Part shown: piece by piece, positions 42,035 to 50,787 of the stretch
Numbering within the stretch: position 1 is the first letter of the stretch
Layout of the letters: every line of letters starts with the position of its first letter
From: Bradyrhizobium prioriisuperbiae
Lineage (GTDB): Bacteria > Pseudomonadota > Alphaproteobacteria > Rhizobiales > Xanthobacteraceae
Direction: 5' to 3'
Length of the DNA stretch: 64,000 nt
NCBI RefSeq assembly: GCF_032397745.1
Contig: NZ_CP135921.1
Location: forward strand, 5,134,501 to 5,198,500
Program-made: the position numbers and the translations under genes
Notes under the pieces: model-generated
The model's input: the letters and a program-made list of their open reading frames with translations, nothing else
What the model was told of the DNA's origin: nothing
Database searches by the model: none

Positions 42035-43425
42035 ACGTTCAGTCCAAGTTCGCGTCCGCCGCCGCCTACGACCCACACTACGACCCGCTGGTATCCGACG
42101 GTCCCGGTCGGAATCGCGAATACGCGCCGACCTACTGGCTGGCGACGGCGGGCGAACCGCCGCAGGATGACGGGCCAATCACGCAGGACGTCGATGCGGA
42201 TGTGGTCATCGTCGGCTCCGGTTATACCGGGCTTGCCTGCGCGATCTTTCTCGCCCGCGAGTTCGGCATCAAGGCCACCGTGCTGGAGGCCAATCGCGTC
42301 GCCTGGGGATGCAGCACGCGCAACGGTGGCCAGGGGCAGAATGCGGCCGGCCGCCTGTCCCGCTCGCAATGGATTGCGCGCTGGGGCCGCGATGTGGCGC
42401 TGCGGCTGCATGCGGAGGTGCAGGACGGTTTCGAGACGTTTGAGGATTTGATCCGCGGCGGGCCGATCGATTGCGAGCCGCAACGGGGCGGGCACCTCTA
42501 TATTGCCCACCGTCGCCGGAACCTCGAGAAGATCGCCGCCGAATCGAGGGTGCTCAACGATGTTTTCGGCTACGCCACCCGCGTCATCTCGCCCGAAGAG
42601 CTGCGCCGTGATTTCGTCAACGAAGCAGAGGCCGTCGGCGCGGTGCACGAACCTCTCGGCACGGGGGTGCATCCGGCCAAGCTCGCGTTCAGCTATCAGC
42701 GGATGGCACACGCGCTCGGCGCGCGTATCCATACGGCCAGTCCGGTTCAGCAGATAGAAGAGCGCAATGGCATCTTCCACCTGCGTACGCCCGGTGGCAC
42801 CGTGCGCGCACGCGCCGTGGGCATCGCGACCGGCGCCTACACGGCTCCGGGCCTGACACCGTTGTTGCGCGGCCGGTGCATGCCGATCCTGTCCAATTCG
42901 ATCGTCACCCGGCCGCTGACGGCGGCCGAACTGGACGCGACGGGATTCCGCACCACCCAGGTGATCACGGATACCCGCACCCTGCGCTTCTACTATCGTC
43001 GGCTTCCCGATAACCGGGTGCAGATCGGCAGCCGCAGCGCGATCACCGGCGCCGACGCCACCGATGAACGGCACCTGCAATTGCTCATCGACGGCCTGCA
43101 CCGCAAGTTCCCGGCGCTCACCGGCATCGGGATCGATTATTCGTGGTGGGGTTGGGTCGATGTCAGTCACGACATGATGCCGCGCATCTTCCGGCCCGAA
43201 CCGAATCAGAATCTCGTCTACGCGCTAGGCTATGGCGGCAACGGCGTGTCGTATTCGGCGCAGGCCGGCCGCCGCATGGCGCAGATGATCGCGGGGCAGA
43301 CGTTCAAGGGTCAGGACTTGCCGATCTTCGTCTCGCCGCTGCCGGGACATCCGTTCGCACCGTTTCGGCGCATCGGCCAGCGTATGCTGTATCGCTGGTA
43401 TCAGATGCGCGACGAAGCGGCTTGA
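42031..43425 (+). CDS. FAD-dependent amine oxidase/dehydrogenase, PuuB-like (DAO family)
   Basis: A 464-residue D-amino-acid-oxidase-family flavoprotein. The dinucleotide-binding VVIVGSGYTGLACAIFLARE lies near residue 60, followed by VLEANRVAWGCSTRNGGQGQ, the FAD-contact motif of gamma-glutamylputrescine oxidase PuuB and relatives. YALGYGGNGVSYSAQAGRRM closes the FAD site. No signal peptide is visible. PuuB makes gamma-glutamyl-aminobutyraldehyde, which an aldehyde dehydrogenase oxidises; one is encoded divergently at 39885. No glutamate-polyamine ligase (PuuA) is present, so another amine may be the substrate. It is convergent with the next gene, with 70 bp between. Confidence 0.88.
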   Translation: MNVQSKFASAAAYDPHYDPLVSDGPGRNREYAPTYWLATAGEPPQDDGPITQDVDADVVIVGSGYTGLACAIFLAREFGIKATVLEANRVAWGCSTRNGGQGQNAAGRLSRSQWIARWGRDVALRLHAEVQDGFETFEDLIRGGPIDCEPQRGGHLYIAHRRRNLEKIAAESRVLNDVFGYATRVISPEELRRDFVNEAEAVGAVHEPLGTGVHPAKLAFSYQRMAHALGARIHTASPVQQIEERNGIFHLRTPGGTVRARAVGIATGAYTAPGLTPLLRGRCMPILSNSIVTRPLTAAELDATGFRTTQVITDTRTLRFYYRRLPDNRVQIGSRSAITGADATDERHLQLLIDGLHRKFPALTGIGIDYSWWGWVDVSHDMMPRIFRPEPNQNLVYALGYGGNGVSYSAQAGRRMAQMIAGQTFKGQDLPIFVSPLPGHPFAPFRRIGQRMLYRWYQMRDEAA

Positions 43426-43495
43426 AGCGAAGCCATTGTCCTGGCCGGGCTTGTCCTGGCCATACTCTGCGCCGCTGCAAACGAGGTTGTGTGCC

Positions 43496-44488
43496 TCAAT
43501 CCAGCACCGGCGGCTTCGCCAGTCCCATGCGCTTGAGCTGTTCGGCGAGCTCGTTCAGCCGCGCCTCGCGATAGGCGTCCACATCCATGCTGGCATAGTC
43601 CAGGAACCCCTGGCCGGTGCGCAGGCCGATGTGGCCATCCTTCATGTTGCGCTCGATGATATCAGGCGCGACATAGCGGTCGTTGTTCAGCGCGCCGGCC
43701 AGATAGCGGCTGGCGTAATACAGAATATCGCCGCCGCCCCAGTCAATGAATTCGAGCAGGCCGAGCACCGCGAAACGGAAGCCGAAGCCATATTTGATCG
43801 CCTTGTCGATATCGGCGGCGCTGGCGACGCCTTCCTCGACCATCCGCGCGGCCTCGTTCATGGCCAGCGCCTGGATCCGCGGCACGATGTAGCCGGGGCG
43901 CGCGGCGCAGACCACCGGCACCTTGCCGATCGATTCCAAAATGGCGGTCAGTTTCGCGGTGACGTCGGGTGAGGTTTTTTCGCCCGGTGACAGCTCGACC
44001 AGCGGCACCAGGTGCGCCGGGTTGAGCCAGTGGGCGTTGAGGAAGCGCTCGGGGTGCGCCACCGCGGGGGAGATGTCATCGACCAGGATGGTGGAGGTGG
44101 TCGAGGCGATGATCGGCGTCGGTCCCGCGAGCTGCGACGCTTTCGCCAGGGCCTCGCGCTTGAGGTCCACCACTTCGGGCACGCCTTCGAAGATCACCGC
44201 GGCTCCGGAGAGCGCCGCGCCGGCCTCGGCTTCCGGCACCACGCGCACGCGGGCCATCAGTGTGTCGATATTGTCCGGGGTCAGCGCATTGAGCCTGCCG
44301 AGGCTTTCGAGAATCTTGCGCACGTCGCCCAGCGCTTCGCTTGAGAGCTTGGCAAACGTATCGGCGTCGCGCGGCTTGAAATCGACGATCGCAACATCGT
44401 GGCCGGCATAGGCGAACGCCACCGTAATGCCGCGGCCCATGCGGCCGGCGCCAAGACAGGCAATGGCGGGACGTGTGGACGCCGGCAT
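43496..44488 (-). CDS. 3-hydroxyacyl-CoA dehydrogenase family protein
   Basis: A 330-residue NAD-dependent dehydrogenase that would oxidise a 3-hydroxyacyl compound to the 3-keto form. Seen: CLGAGRMGRGITVAFAYAGH (NAD-binding loop), VIFEGVPEVVDLKREALAK, ASTTSTILVDDI with the substrate-binding Ser, RFLNAHWLNPAHLVPLVEL with the catalytic His, and the C-terminal helical domain with GFGFRFAVLGLLEF. The short single-enzyme form resembles 3-hydroxybutyryl-CoA, L-carnitine and L-gulonate dehydrogenases. The start overlaps the upstream stop by one base (TGATG). It is the last gene of the acyl-CoA operon. Confidence 0.9.
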   Translation of the reverse strand: MPASTRPAIACLGAGRMGRGITVAFAYAGHDVAIVDFKPRDADTFAKLSSEALGDVRKILESLGRLNALTPDNIDTLMARVRVVPEAEAGAALSGAAVIFEGVPEVVDLKREALAKASQLAGPTPIIASTTSTILVDDISPAVAHPERFLNAHWLNPAHLVPLVELSPGEKTSPDVTAKLTAILESIGKVPVVCAARPGYIVPRIQALAMNEAARMVEEGVASAADIDKAIKYGFGFRFAVLGLLEFIDWGGGDILYYASRYLAGALNNDRYVAPDIIERNMKDGHIGLRTGQGFLDYASMDVDAYREARLNELAEQLKRMGLAKPPVLD

Positions 44489-45579
44489 CAGGCAAATCCC
44501 TTCTGCAGCAGTTCCAATAGTCCGGCGCGGTCGAGGCGGCCGAGCCCGAGGCTCTGCAGCGTGCGGCCGCCCTCCAGGAAGTTCTCGCCGCAGATCGCGC
44601 CGCCGATGCTGAGGAAGGCCGTGGCGAGCGGCGTCGGCACGCCGGCCAGCCGCGCGACGGAGGTGAAGAAGGACAGGCCGACGCGCAGGTCCTCGCGCAT
44701 GTAGCGATGTTCGGTCAGCACCAGCTGCTCGCGCCAGTCGCCGGAGTCTGTCAGCCGGTCATGGGAGCCGCGGCCGTACATCCACTCCTCGCCCTCCTTG
44801 GCGTAGTGGTTGGCGAGTGGAAAATGTGGCGCGCCATAACCGAGGCTTTCGCGGATCGCCATGCGCTCGGCGTCGAGCGCGTCGGTGACGCGGCGGATCG
44901 CGGCCTGGGTGCCTTCCTTGTGGATGTCCCAGCGTTCGAAATGCTCGATGGGGCCGGCATTCATCACGATCAACGGCGGATGGATGATGGGACCGGCGTT
45001 CATCAGCGCGCCCGACAGCGCATCGCCGCAGGGTTTGATGGCGCCGGGAAATGCTTCGGAGATCACCGCAATGGCGCGATCGGCGTCCGTGAGCGGAAAC
45101 ACGCCGACCGGCAGCCGCTTGGCGCGGATGGTGATGGCCACTTCAAATGGCCCGTGCTTGCGGGCGAGCCAGGGCAGGGTGCCGGTCTCGGCAAAGGCGA
45201 CCTTTGCGCGATTGCCGGCATCGAACGCGGCCTTGGCGAAAATCAGGGAGCCGAAGGTGGCTGGCGGCAGGAACACGACCTGGCCGTCGGCGAGATGCGG
45301 GGCCAGCGCCGCCGCGATGTCGTGCTGGGCGAAGGCCGGCGCCGGGCAGAGGATCAACGCCGCATCACGCACCGCGTCCGCAATGTCGGTCGTCACCAGC
45401 ACAAGCGTCACCTCATGGCGACCGCGCGCGTCCTTGACCGCGATACGCGACCCCTCAGCGCGATGCCGCGCGACCAATTCGGCGTCGCGCCGCCACAGCC
45501 GCACCTCATGTCCCTGCAGGGCGAAATCGCCCGCCGCCGCAAAAGAGCCGTTGCCGCCGCCAAGTACCGCAATCTTCAC
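44488..45579 (-). CDS. NAD/NADP octopine/nopaline dehydrogenase family protein
   Basis: A 363-residue protein of the opine dehydrogenase family. The N-terminal nucleotide-binding domain begins KIAVLGGGNGSFAAAGDFAL; the C-terminal Octopine_DH domain shows ALMNAGPIIHPPLIVMNAGP, ERMAIRESLGYGAPHFPLAN and REDLRVGLSFFTSVARLAGV. Enzymes of this family condense an amino acid with a 2-oxo acid reductively, or the reverse. The start is GTG at 45579, overlapping the acyl-CoA ligase stop by 4 bp. Finding it between an acyl-CoA ligase and a 3-hydroxyacyl-CoA dehydrogenase is unusual and suggests another oxo/hydroxy or imine chemistry. Confidence 0.88.
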   Translation of the reverse strand: MKIAVLGGGNGSFAAAGDFALQGHEVRLWRRDAELVARHRAEGSRIAVKDARGRHEVTLVLVTTDIADAVRDAALILCPAPAFAQHDIAAALAPHLADGQVVFLPPATFGSLIFAKAAFDAGNRAKVAFAETGTLPWLARKHGPFEVAITIRAKRLPVGVFPLTDADRAIAVISEAFPGAIKPCGDALSGALMNAGPIIHPPLIVMNAGPIEHFERWDIHKEGTQAAIRRVTDALDAERMAIRESLGYGAPHFPLANHYAKEGEEWMYGRGSHDRLTDSGDWREQLVLTEHRYMREDLRVGLSFFTSVARLAGVPTPLATAFLSIGGAICGENFLEGGRTLQSLGLGRLDRAGLLELLQKGFA

Positions 45580-47114
45580 TGTGCGTCCCCTTTGATGTCC
45601 CGGGCTTCTTTGATCTTGAAATGCTGCACCTTTCCAAGTGCCGTGCGCGGCAGGTCGTCGACGAACACGATGTCGCGCGGCACCTTGAAGCGTGCGAGCT
45701 CGGCCAGCACATTCGCCATCAGCTGCGCCTTCAGCGTGTCCACCTCGCTCGTGCAGCCGGCACGGCGCACCACATAGGCGACCGGAACCTCCTGCCATTT
45801 CGGATCGGGCGCGCCGATCACGCCGACGTCGGCCACATCTGGATGTTCGAGCAGCACACGCTCGATCTCGGCGGGATAGATATTCTCGCCGCCGGAAATG
45901 ATCATGTTCTTCTTGCGGTCATGCACCCAGACATAGCCGTCGCTGTCGCGGGTGCCGATATCGCCGGTGCGGTACCAGCCATCGTGCAGCGCCTGGCGGG
46001 TCGCCGCTTCGTTGCCCCAGTATTCGAAGAACACATTGGGGCCGCGCACGGCGATCTCGCCGGTGGCGCCATGCGGCAGCTCGGTGCCGTTGTCGTCGAT
46101 GATGGCGGCCTCGCAGCAAAGCCCCGGCAGGCCGGTCGACCCACGGCGGGCAAGGTCGCCGCCGATACGGGTGTAGATCGATATCGGACAGGTCTCCGTC
46201 GAGCCGTACACCTGCAGCACCGGGATGCCGCGCGCGGTGAAGCGATCGATCAGCGCCGGCGGCACGATGGTCGAGCCGGTGGCGATGGCCTTCAGGCAGG
46301 AAAAATCGGTGCTGCTCCACGCCGGATGATCGAGCACCGCCTGCAGCGTCGCCGGCACCAGCACGGTGAGGGTGGGGCGCTCGTTCTGGATGGTGGCCAG
46401 CGTCTGGTCCGGGGTGAAACGCTCGTGAATGGTCACGGTGGCGCCATGATGCAGCGCCGGCGTGGTTTGGATGTTGAGGCCGCCGACATGGAAGAACGGC
46501 AGCACGGTCAGGACATGGTCGTCCGAGGTCAGGCCATGCATATGCTGGCTCATCACGCCGTTCCACAGCAGCGCCTCCTGCCGCAGCACCGCGCCCTTCG
46601 GCCGGCCGGTGGTGCCGGAGGTGTAGACGATCAGCAGCGGGCACGACGTATCGGTATGCGGGTTATGGCCGTCGCCCTGCGCATGAGTCAGCAGGTCATT
46701 GAACAGCAACCCGCGCGACGGCGTGAAATCGAGGCCGATCGCGCGGGCTTCCGGCAGCTCCGCACCGAGCTCCGGCAGCAGCGCGGCGAACGTCTGCTGC
46801 AGCACCACCACTTTCACCGCGGCGTCCGACAGGATGAACATCTGTTCTGCGACCGCCAGCCGCCAGTTCAGCGGCACCAGGATGGCGCCCAGACGCGCAC
46901 AGGCGTAGAGCAGCACCAGATAGTCCGGATGATTGAGGCTGAGGATCGCCACGCGATCGCCGCGCCCGACTCCGAGTTCGGATTTCAGGGCGCGGGCTGT
47001 GGTCTCGATCCGCTGATGCAGCGCCGCATAGGTCAGCGTCTCGCCATTGAACAGCAGCGCCGGTTTGTCCGGTGTGAAGGCGGCATTGCGTGCGATGAGG
47101 GTTGAGAGGTCCAC
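45576..47114 (-). CDS. Acyl-CoA ligase (AMP-binding family)
   Basis: A 512-residue ATP-dependent acyl-CoA synthetase. Seen: the P-loop-like LLIVYTSGTTGRPKGAVL near residue 165, QVYGSTETCPIS, the core WYRTGDIGTRDSDGYVWVHD, DRKKNMIISGGENIYPAEIE, and the catalytic Lys near the end in PRTALGKVQHF. These are the A3-A10 motifs of fatty-acid and aromatic-acid ligases. The start is GTG at 47114. It is preceded by a family A repeat that separates it from the acyl-CoA dehydrogenase gene (189 bp); whether transcription crosses the repeat is not known. Confidence 0.93.
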   Translation of the reverse strand: MDLSTLIARNAAFTPDKPALLFNGETLTYAALHQRIETTARALKSELGVGRGDRVAILSLNHPDYLVLLYACARLGAILVPLNWRLAVAEQMFILSDAAVKVVVLQQTFAALLPELGAELPEARAIGLDFTPSRGLLFNDLLTHAQGDGHNPHTDTSCPLLIVYTSGTTGRPKGAVLRQEALLWNGVMSQHMHGLTSDDHVLTVLPFFHVGGLNIQTTPALHHGATVTIHERFTPDQTLATIQNERPTLTVLVPATLQAVLDHPAWSSTDFSCLKAIATGSTIVPPALIDRFTARGIPVLQVYGSTETCPISIYTRIGGDLARRGSTGLPGLCCEAAIIDDNGTELPHGATGEIAVRGPNVFFEYWGNEAATRQALHDGWYRTGDIGTRDSDGYVWVHDRKKNMIISGGENIYPAEIERVLLEHPDVADVGVIGAPDPKWQEVPVAYVVRRAGCTSEVDTLKAQLMANVLAELARFKVPRDIVFVDDLPRTALGKVQHFKIKEARDIKGDAQ

Positions 47115-47144
47115 GGACGGCTATCCACAAGCTCGATCTAAGTG

Positions 47145-47270
47145 ATCCGTCATCCTGAGGTGGCTGCGCGCAGCGCGGCCCTCGAAGGACGACGGCCCGG
47201 GCCGTGCATCCTTCGAGGCTCGCCGAGCGGTGCAAGTGCACCGCTACGCTCGCACCTCAGGATGACGGAT
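47145..47270. repeat. Interspersed palindromic repeat, family A, copy 2 (complete)
   Basis: The outer 17 bases at each end (ATCCGTCATCCTGAGGT and its complement) pair perfectly. Inside are CCTCGAAGGACGAC and CATCCTTCGAGG. It lies inside the acyl-CoA gene cluster. Confidence 0.85.
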
Positions 47271-47302
47271 AACATGGCACTACTCTTGTCGTATTCACTC
47301 GT

Positions 47303-48598
47303 TCACTCATCCGTCTCACCGGGCTCATACAGCGCCTCACGCCCGATGCGATCCAGACACAGCTCCGCCGTCCAGGGCAGCATCAGCGAGCCGCACCGGC
47401 TGTCGCGGTAGATCCGCTCCAGCGGCAATGTCTTCAGCATAGCTTGGCCGCCGCAGGTGCGGATCGCCAATCGCGCGATGTCATTGGCGCCTTCCATGGT
47501 GGCGTACTGCGCGGCGTAGGCGCGCAGTACCTGCTCCTTGCTCGGGTTGGGGCCCGCTTCGGTGATCGCCTGGAACCAGGTCGCCTTGATCTGCTCCAGC
47601 CTGACGTGCATCTCGGCCACCGCGATCTGCTTGGTCGGATACATCCGCCGCTTCACCGGCGGCGTGCCCGGCACTTCGCCGCGCAGGTATTTGACGGTGA
47701 AATCGTAGGCCGCCTGGGCGAGCCCCATATAGGTGGGTGAGAGCGTCAGGAACATGTGCGGCCAGCGCATCGCGGCCTGGAAGTAAACACCGCGCGGCAG
47801 CATCGCCGCGTCATCGGCGACAAACACATCCTTGAAAATCAGGGTGCGGGACACCGTGCCGCGCATGCCCAGCGGATCCCAGTCGCCGACCACCGAGACG
47901 CCGTCGGCTTTCGCCGGCACCGCCAGATAGAGCGTGTTGCGGCGCGAGGCCTTCTCGCCCTCGGCGATCTCCGTGCAGAGCACGCCGTAATAGTCGGCAT
48001 GACCGGACAGCGAGGCGAAGATCTTCTTGCCGTTGACAATCCAGCCGCCTTTGACGGGCTTGGCTTCGGTGCCGAACGCGACACCGCCGGCGGCCGCGGC
48101 GCCACCTTCGGAGAACGGCTGCGAATAGATCGCGCCGTCATCGACAATGCGCTTGTAGTGCACCGCGCGCCGCTGCTCGTGCTCGGCGCGGGTCGCCGCA
48201 TCCATCTCGAGATCATCGGCGAGGGGGCCCGACCACAGCGTCGAGCACACATGCATGTTCCAGGTCAGCGCGGTGGCGCCGCAGTAGCGGCCGATTTCGG
48301 CGGCGGTGACGGAATAGGTCTGATAGTCAGCGCCAAGGCCACCGAGTGCCTTGGGGATGGCGATGCCGAGCAGGCCGGAGCGATGCAAATCCTTGTAGTT
48401 CTCGGTCGGGAATTTGGCGTCGCGATCGTAAGCAGCTGCGCGTCCCGCGAACACGGTCTGTCCCAGTGCGCGCGCCCGGGTCATGATGTCGCCCTGGGCG
48501 TCGCTGAGGCGGAACGCCTTGGGATCAAAAATCGGCGCGTCGAGCTTGATGCTGTCGAGGTCCGCGGCGCGGGTGGCCTGGGGGGCGGATTGGCTCAT
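47303..48598 (-). CDS. Acyl-CoA dehydrogenase family protein
   Basis: A 431-residue flavoprotein of the acyl-CoA dehydrogenase fold. Seen: FPTENYKDLHRSGLLGIAIP, GGLGADYQTYSVTAAEIGRY, the FAD-binding QPFSEGGAAAAGGVAFGTEA region, GGWIVNGKKIFASLSGHADY, and the C-terminal helical bundle with CGGQAMLKTLPLERIYRDSR. The last motif matches the conserved arginine region of the family. The catalytic Glu position is not certain, so a desulfurisation-type or hydroxylase-type relative (DszC/HpaH-like) cannot be excluded. ATG 48598 is favoured by GAGGA spacing and overlaps the hydrolase stop by one base; a GTG three bases upstream is possible. Confidence 0.88.
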   Translation of the reverse strand: MSQSAPQATRAADLDSIKLDAPIFDPKAFRLSDAQGDIMTRARALGQTVFAGRAAAYDRDAKFPTENYKDLHRSGLLGIAIPKALGGLGADYQTYSVTAAEIGRYCGATALTWNMHVCSTLWSGPLADDLEMDAATRAEHEQRRAVHYKRIVDDGAIYSQPFSEGGAAAAGGVAFGTEAKPVKGGWIVNGKKIFASLSGHADYYGVLCTEIAEGEKASRRNTLYLAVPAKADGVSVVGDWDPLGMRGTVSRTLIFKDVFVADDAAMLPRGVYFQAAMRWPHMFLTLSPTYMGLAQAAYDFTVKYLRGEVPGTPPVKRRMYPTKQIAVAEMHVRLEQIKATWFQAITEAGPNPSKEQVLRAYAAQYATMEGANDIARLAIRTCGGQAMLKTLPLERIYRDSRCGSLMLPWTAELCLDRIGREALYEPGETDE

Positions 48599-49413
48599 CA
48601 CGTCCTCTTTAAAGCAGTGGTCAGGAACTGATCGATCGTGGTGTTGAATTCGCCGGGGCGTTCGAGGCCGGCGAGATGGCCGACGCCCTGAAGTTCGGCA
48701 TAAGCGGCAGCCGGAATGTAGGTCGCCATCTTGGCCATCATCGGTGCCGGCGCGTTGTTGTCCTTTGAGCCCGACAGCACCAGCGTCGGCACGGAAATTT
48801 TAGCTAGCGCGCTGCGCAGGTCGAAGCCCATCAGCGCCAGCATGGTGGCGCGGTAGGTGGCTTCCGGCACTGCCGCCATGCAATCGCGGGCGAGATCCAT
48901 GCCCTGCGGATCGGGGGCATCGCCGACCAGCTCGCGCACCAGCGAGGGCGCGAGCTCAGCCATGGTGGCGCCGCGGTCGAGCGGACCGAGCCGGGCGTCG
49001 ATGAATTGTTTCTGCCAGTCGCCGTCCGGCTTGCCGAAGGCGGGGCTGGTTTGCGCCAGCACCACGGCGCTTGCGATCTGCGGATCGCTGGCGAGCAATT
49101 GCTGCACGATCATGCCGCCGATGGAATGGCCGACCAGAGCGGGTTTGGTCGCACCTGCCGCTGCCAGGAAATCCTTCAATGCGGCGGCGAAGGTCTCGAT
49201 GCTTGTGGCCGTAAGCGGCGCCGAGCCGCCATAGCCCGGCATGTCCCAGGCAAGGGCAAAAAAGCGGTCGCCGAAATGTTGCAGTTGCGCTCGCCAGGCG
49301 CGTGCGGCGCCGCCGATGCCATGGAGAAAGACCAGAGGTGGTGAATGGGGGGAGCCCGCAGCCTCGTAAGCGAAGCGCCCGTCACCGGTTGTCTTCAAGG
49401 CAATATCGACCAT
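48598..49413 (-). CDS. Alpha/beta-fold hydrolase
   Basis: A 271-residue hydrolase. Seen: PLVFLHGIGGAARAWRAQLQ (oxyanion HG motif), the nucleophile elbow GHSIGGM with the catalytic Ser near residue 97, PTLVLSGSKDNNAPAPMMAK around the acid residue, and the catalytic His in LQGVGHLAGLERP. The pattern resembles ring-cleavage-product and 3-oxoadipate enol-lactone hydrolases. ATG 49413 begins a typical N-terminus. It is the promoter-proximal gene of the minus-strand acyl-CoA cluster, facing the reductase gene at 49685 across 271 bp in which I see no clear operator. Confidence 0.9.
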   Translation of the reverse strand: MVDIALKTTGDGRFAYEAAGSPHSPPLVFLHGIGGAARAWRAQLQHFGDRFFALAWDMPGYGGSAPLTATSIETFAAALKDFLAAAGATKPALVGHSIGGMIVQQLLASDPQIASAVVLAQTSPAFGKPDGDWQKQFIDARLGPLDRGATMAELAPSLVRELVGDAPDPQGMDLARDCMAAVPEATYRATMLALMGFDLRSALAKISVPTLVLSGSKDNNAPAPMMAKMATYIPAAAYAELQGVGHLAGLERPGEFNTTIDQFLTTALKRT

Positions 49414-49684
49414 GACCGCTCTCACGTCTGTCAACGCACCGATCCTAGCAGGCCCCGAATATATGAAAAGCGATAATTTTATATTTGAAGCATTTTTTCC
49501 GTCCGCTTCGTGAAGTCGTTGATTCGGTTGGGCGTTGCGCGATTGTTGCAACGCAGCGCCCAAAAATCGTTCAACCTGCCACTCGCCTTGGCGCTAATTT
49601 GACCTTCTATTTTAGACTTAAAATGGTTGTACTGTGCGGGTGCGATGACCGGTCGTCATCGCGTCGTCTTGTGGACACGTCGTC

Positions 49685-50773
49685 ATGGCATCAGCGATAC
49701 GCAATGCTCTCGAATCGGCGGTCGCGATGTCCCATGATGAGTCTCCCGTTTCAAAACTGGCCGGCAGCAAGCCCGCGCGGATCTGCGTGGCGGGCTCGGG
49801 GGCCATCGGCGGCACCCTGGCGGCGAGGCTGGCGCTCGCCGGTCACGATGTCAGCGTGATCGCGCGCGGCGCCACTCTCGAGGCGATCCGCAGCTCCGGG
49901 CTGCGCCTGGTCGACACCACTGCAGTGAACGCGACACCGGTGCGGGCGGATGTGCGCGCTGCTGAGCGCGCCGAATTCGGCGTGCAGGACATCGTCTTCG
50001 TCTCGGTCAAGGCCCATGGCCTGCAAGACATGCTGCCGCAGCTTGCGCCGCTGATCGGCGAGCGCACCAGCGTGGTCCCCACCATCAATGGCCTGCCATG
50101 GTGGTACTTCCAGGGGGAAGGCGGCCGGTTCGACGGTGAAGCCGTGCATGCGGTCGATCCGGATGGCGCGCTGCTACGCGCGTTGCCATGGCGGCGGGTT
50201 GTCGGCTGCGTGGTCTATATTGCGGCTCACGTGACCGAGCCGGGACTGGTCGTCACCACCAACGCCAACCGGCTGATTCTCGGCGAGCCGGATCATCAGT
50301 TGAGCCCGCGCGTCACTGCGCTGTGCTGGTATCTGGAACGAGCCGGCATCAAGGCGGAAGCAACCGCGCGCATCCGCGACGCGATCTGGATCAAGCTGAT
50401 GGCCAACCTTGCCACCAATCCGCTGTCGGTGGTCACCGGCGGCACGCTCAGCCAGTTGCACAGCGACGAGGGCACGCGCGCCATCATCCGCACCATCATG
50501 CAGGAAACGCTGTCGGTCGGCCGCGCTTATGGCGTGCAGCCGGTGGTCGACATCGAGCAGTTGCTGGCGCAGGGCCTCAAGCTCGGCGCGTTCAAGACCT
50601 CGATGCTGCAGGACTTCGAAAAAGGGCAGCCGCTGGAACTCGCCGGGATCGGCGACGCAGTGGTCGAGCTTGCCGCGCGCGCCGACATTCCGATCCCCGC
50701 CACGCGGCAACTGCTGGCGCTGGCGCGGTTCCGGTCACGGCACGAGCCATCGCCCGTGCAATCGAACGTTTAA
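49685..50773 (+). CDS. Ketopantoate reductase family protein (PanE/ApbA-like)
   Basis: A 362-residue NADP-dependent 2-oxo-acid reductase. Seen: ARICVAGSGAIGGTLAARLA for the NADP loop, DIVFVSVKAHGLQDMLPQLA, VVPTINGLPWWYF, and the catalytic Lys/Asn region IWIKLMANLATNPLSVVTGG. It is longer than PanE of Escherichia coli (303 residues), with a longer N-terminus; ATG codons at 49685 and 49727 are both possible. Several PanE-like proteins occur per genome in this group and act on other oxo acids, so a role in pantothenate synthesis should not be assumed. The next gene, a class II aldolase, starts 14 bp downstream. Confidence 0.88.
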   Translation: MASAIRNALESAVAMSHDESPVSKLAGSKPARICVAGSGAIGGTLAARLALAGHDVSVIARGATLEAIRSSGLRLVDTTAVNATPVRADVRAAERAEFGVQDIVFVSVKAHGLQDMLPQLAPLIGERTSVVPTINGLPWWYFQGEGGRFDGEAVHAVDPDGALLRALPWRRVVGCVVYIAAHVTEPGLVVTTNANRLILGEPDHQLSPRVTALCWYLERAGIKAEATARIRDAIWIKLMANLATNPLSVVTGGTLSQLHSDEGTRAIIRTIMQETLSVGRAYGVQPVVDIEQLLAQGLKLGAFKTSMLQDFEKGQPLELAGIGDAVVELAARADIPIPATRQLLALARFRSRHEPSPVQSNV

Positions 50774-50787
50774 GAGAGGCCGCCATC

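Noticed and set aside
40333..43170. A 945-codon open frame on the minus strand covering parts of three genes.
   Set aside because: It is antisense to the NTF2-like and FAD oxidase genes, out of frame with the aldehyde dehydrogenase, and shows no protein family pattern. High GC at third positions opens such frames.
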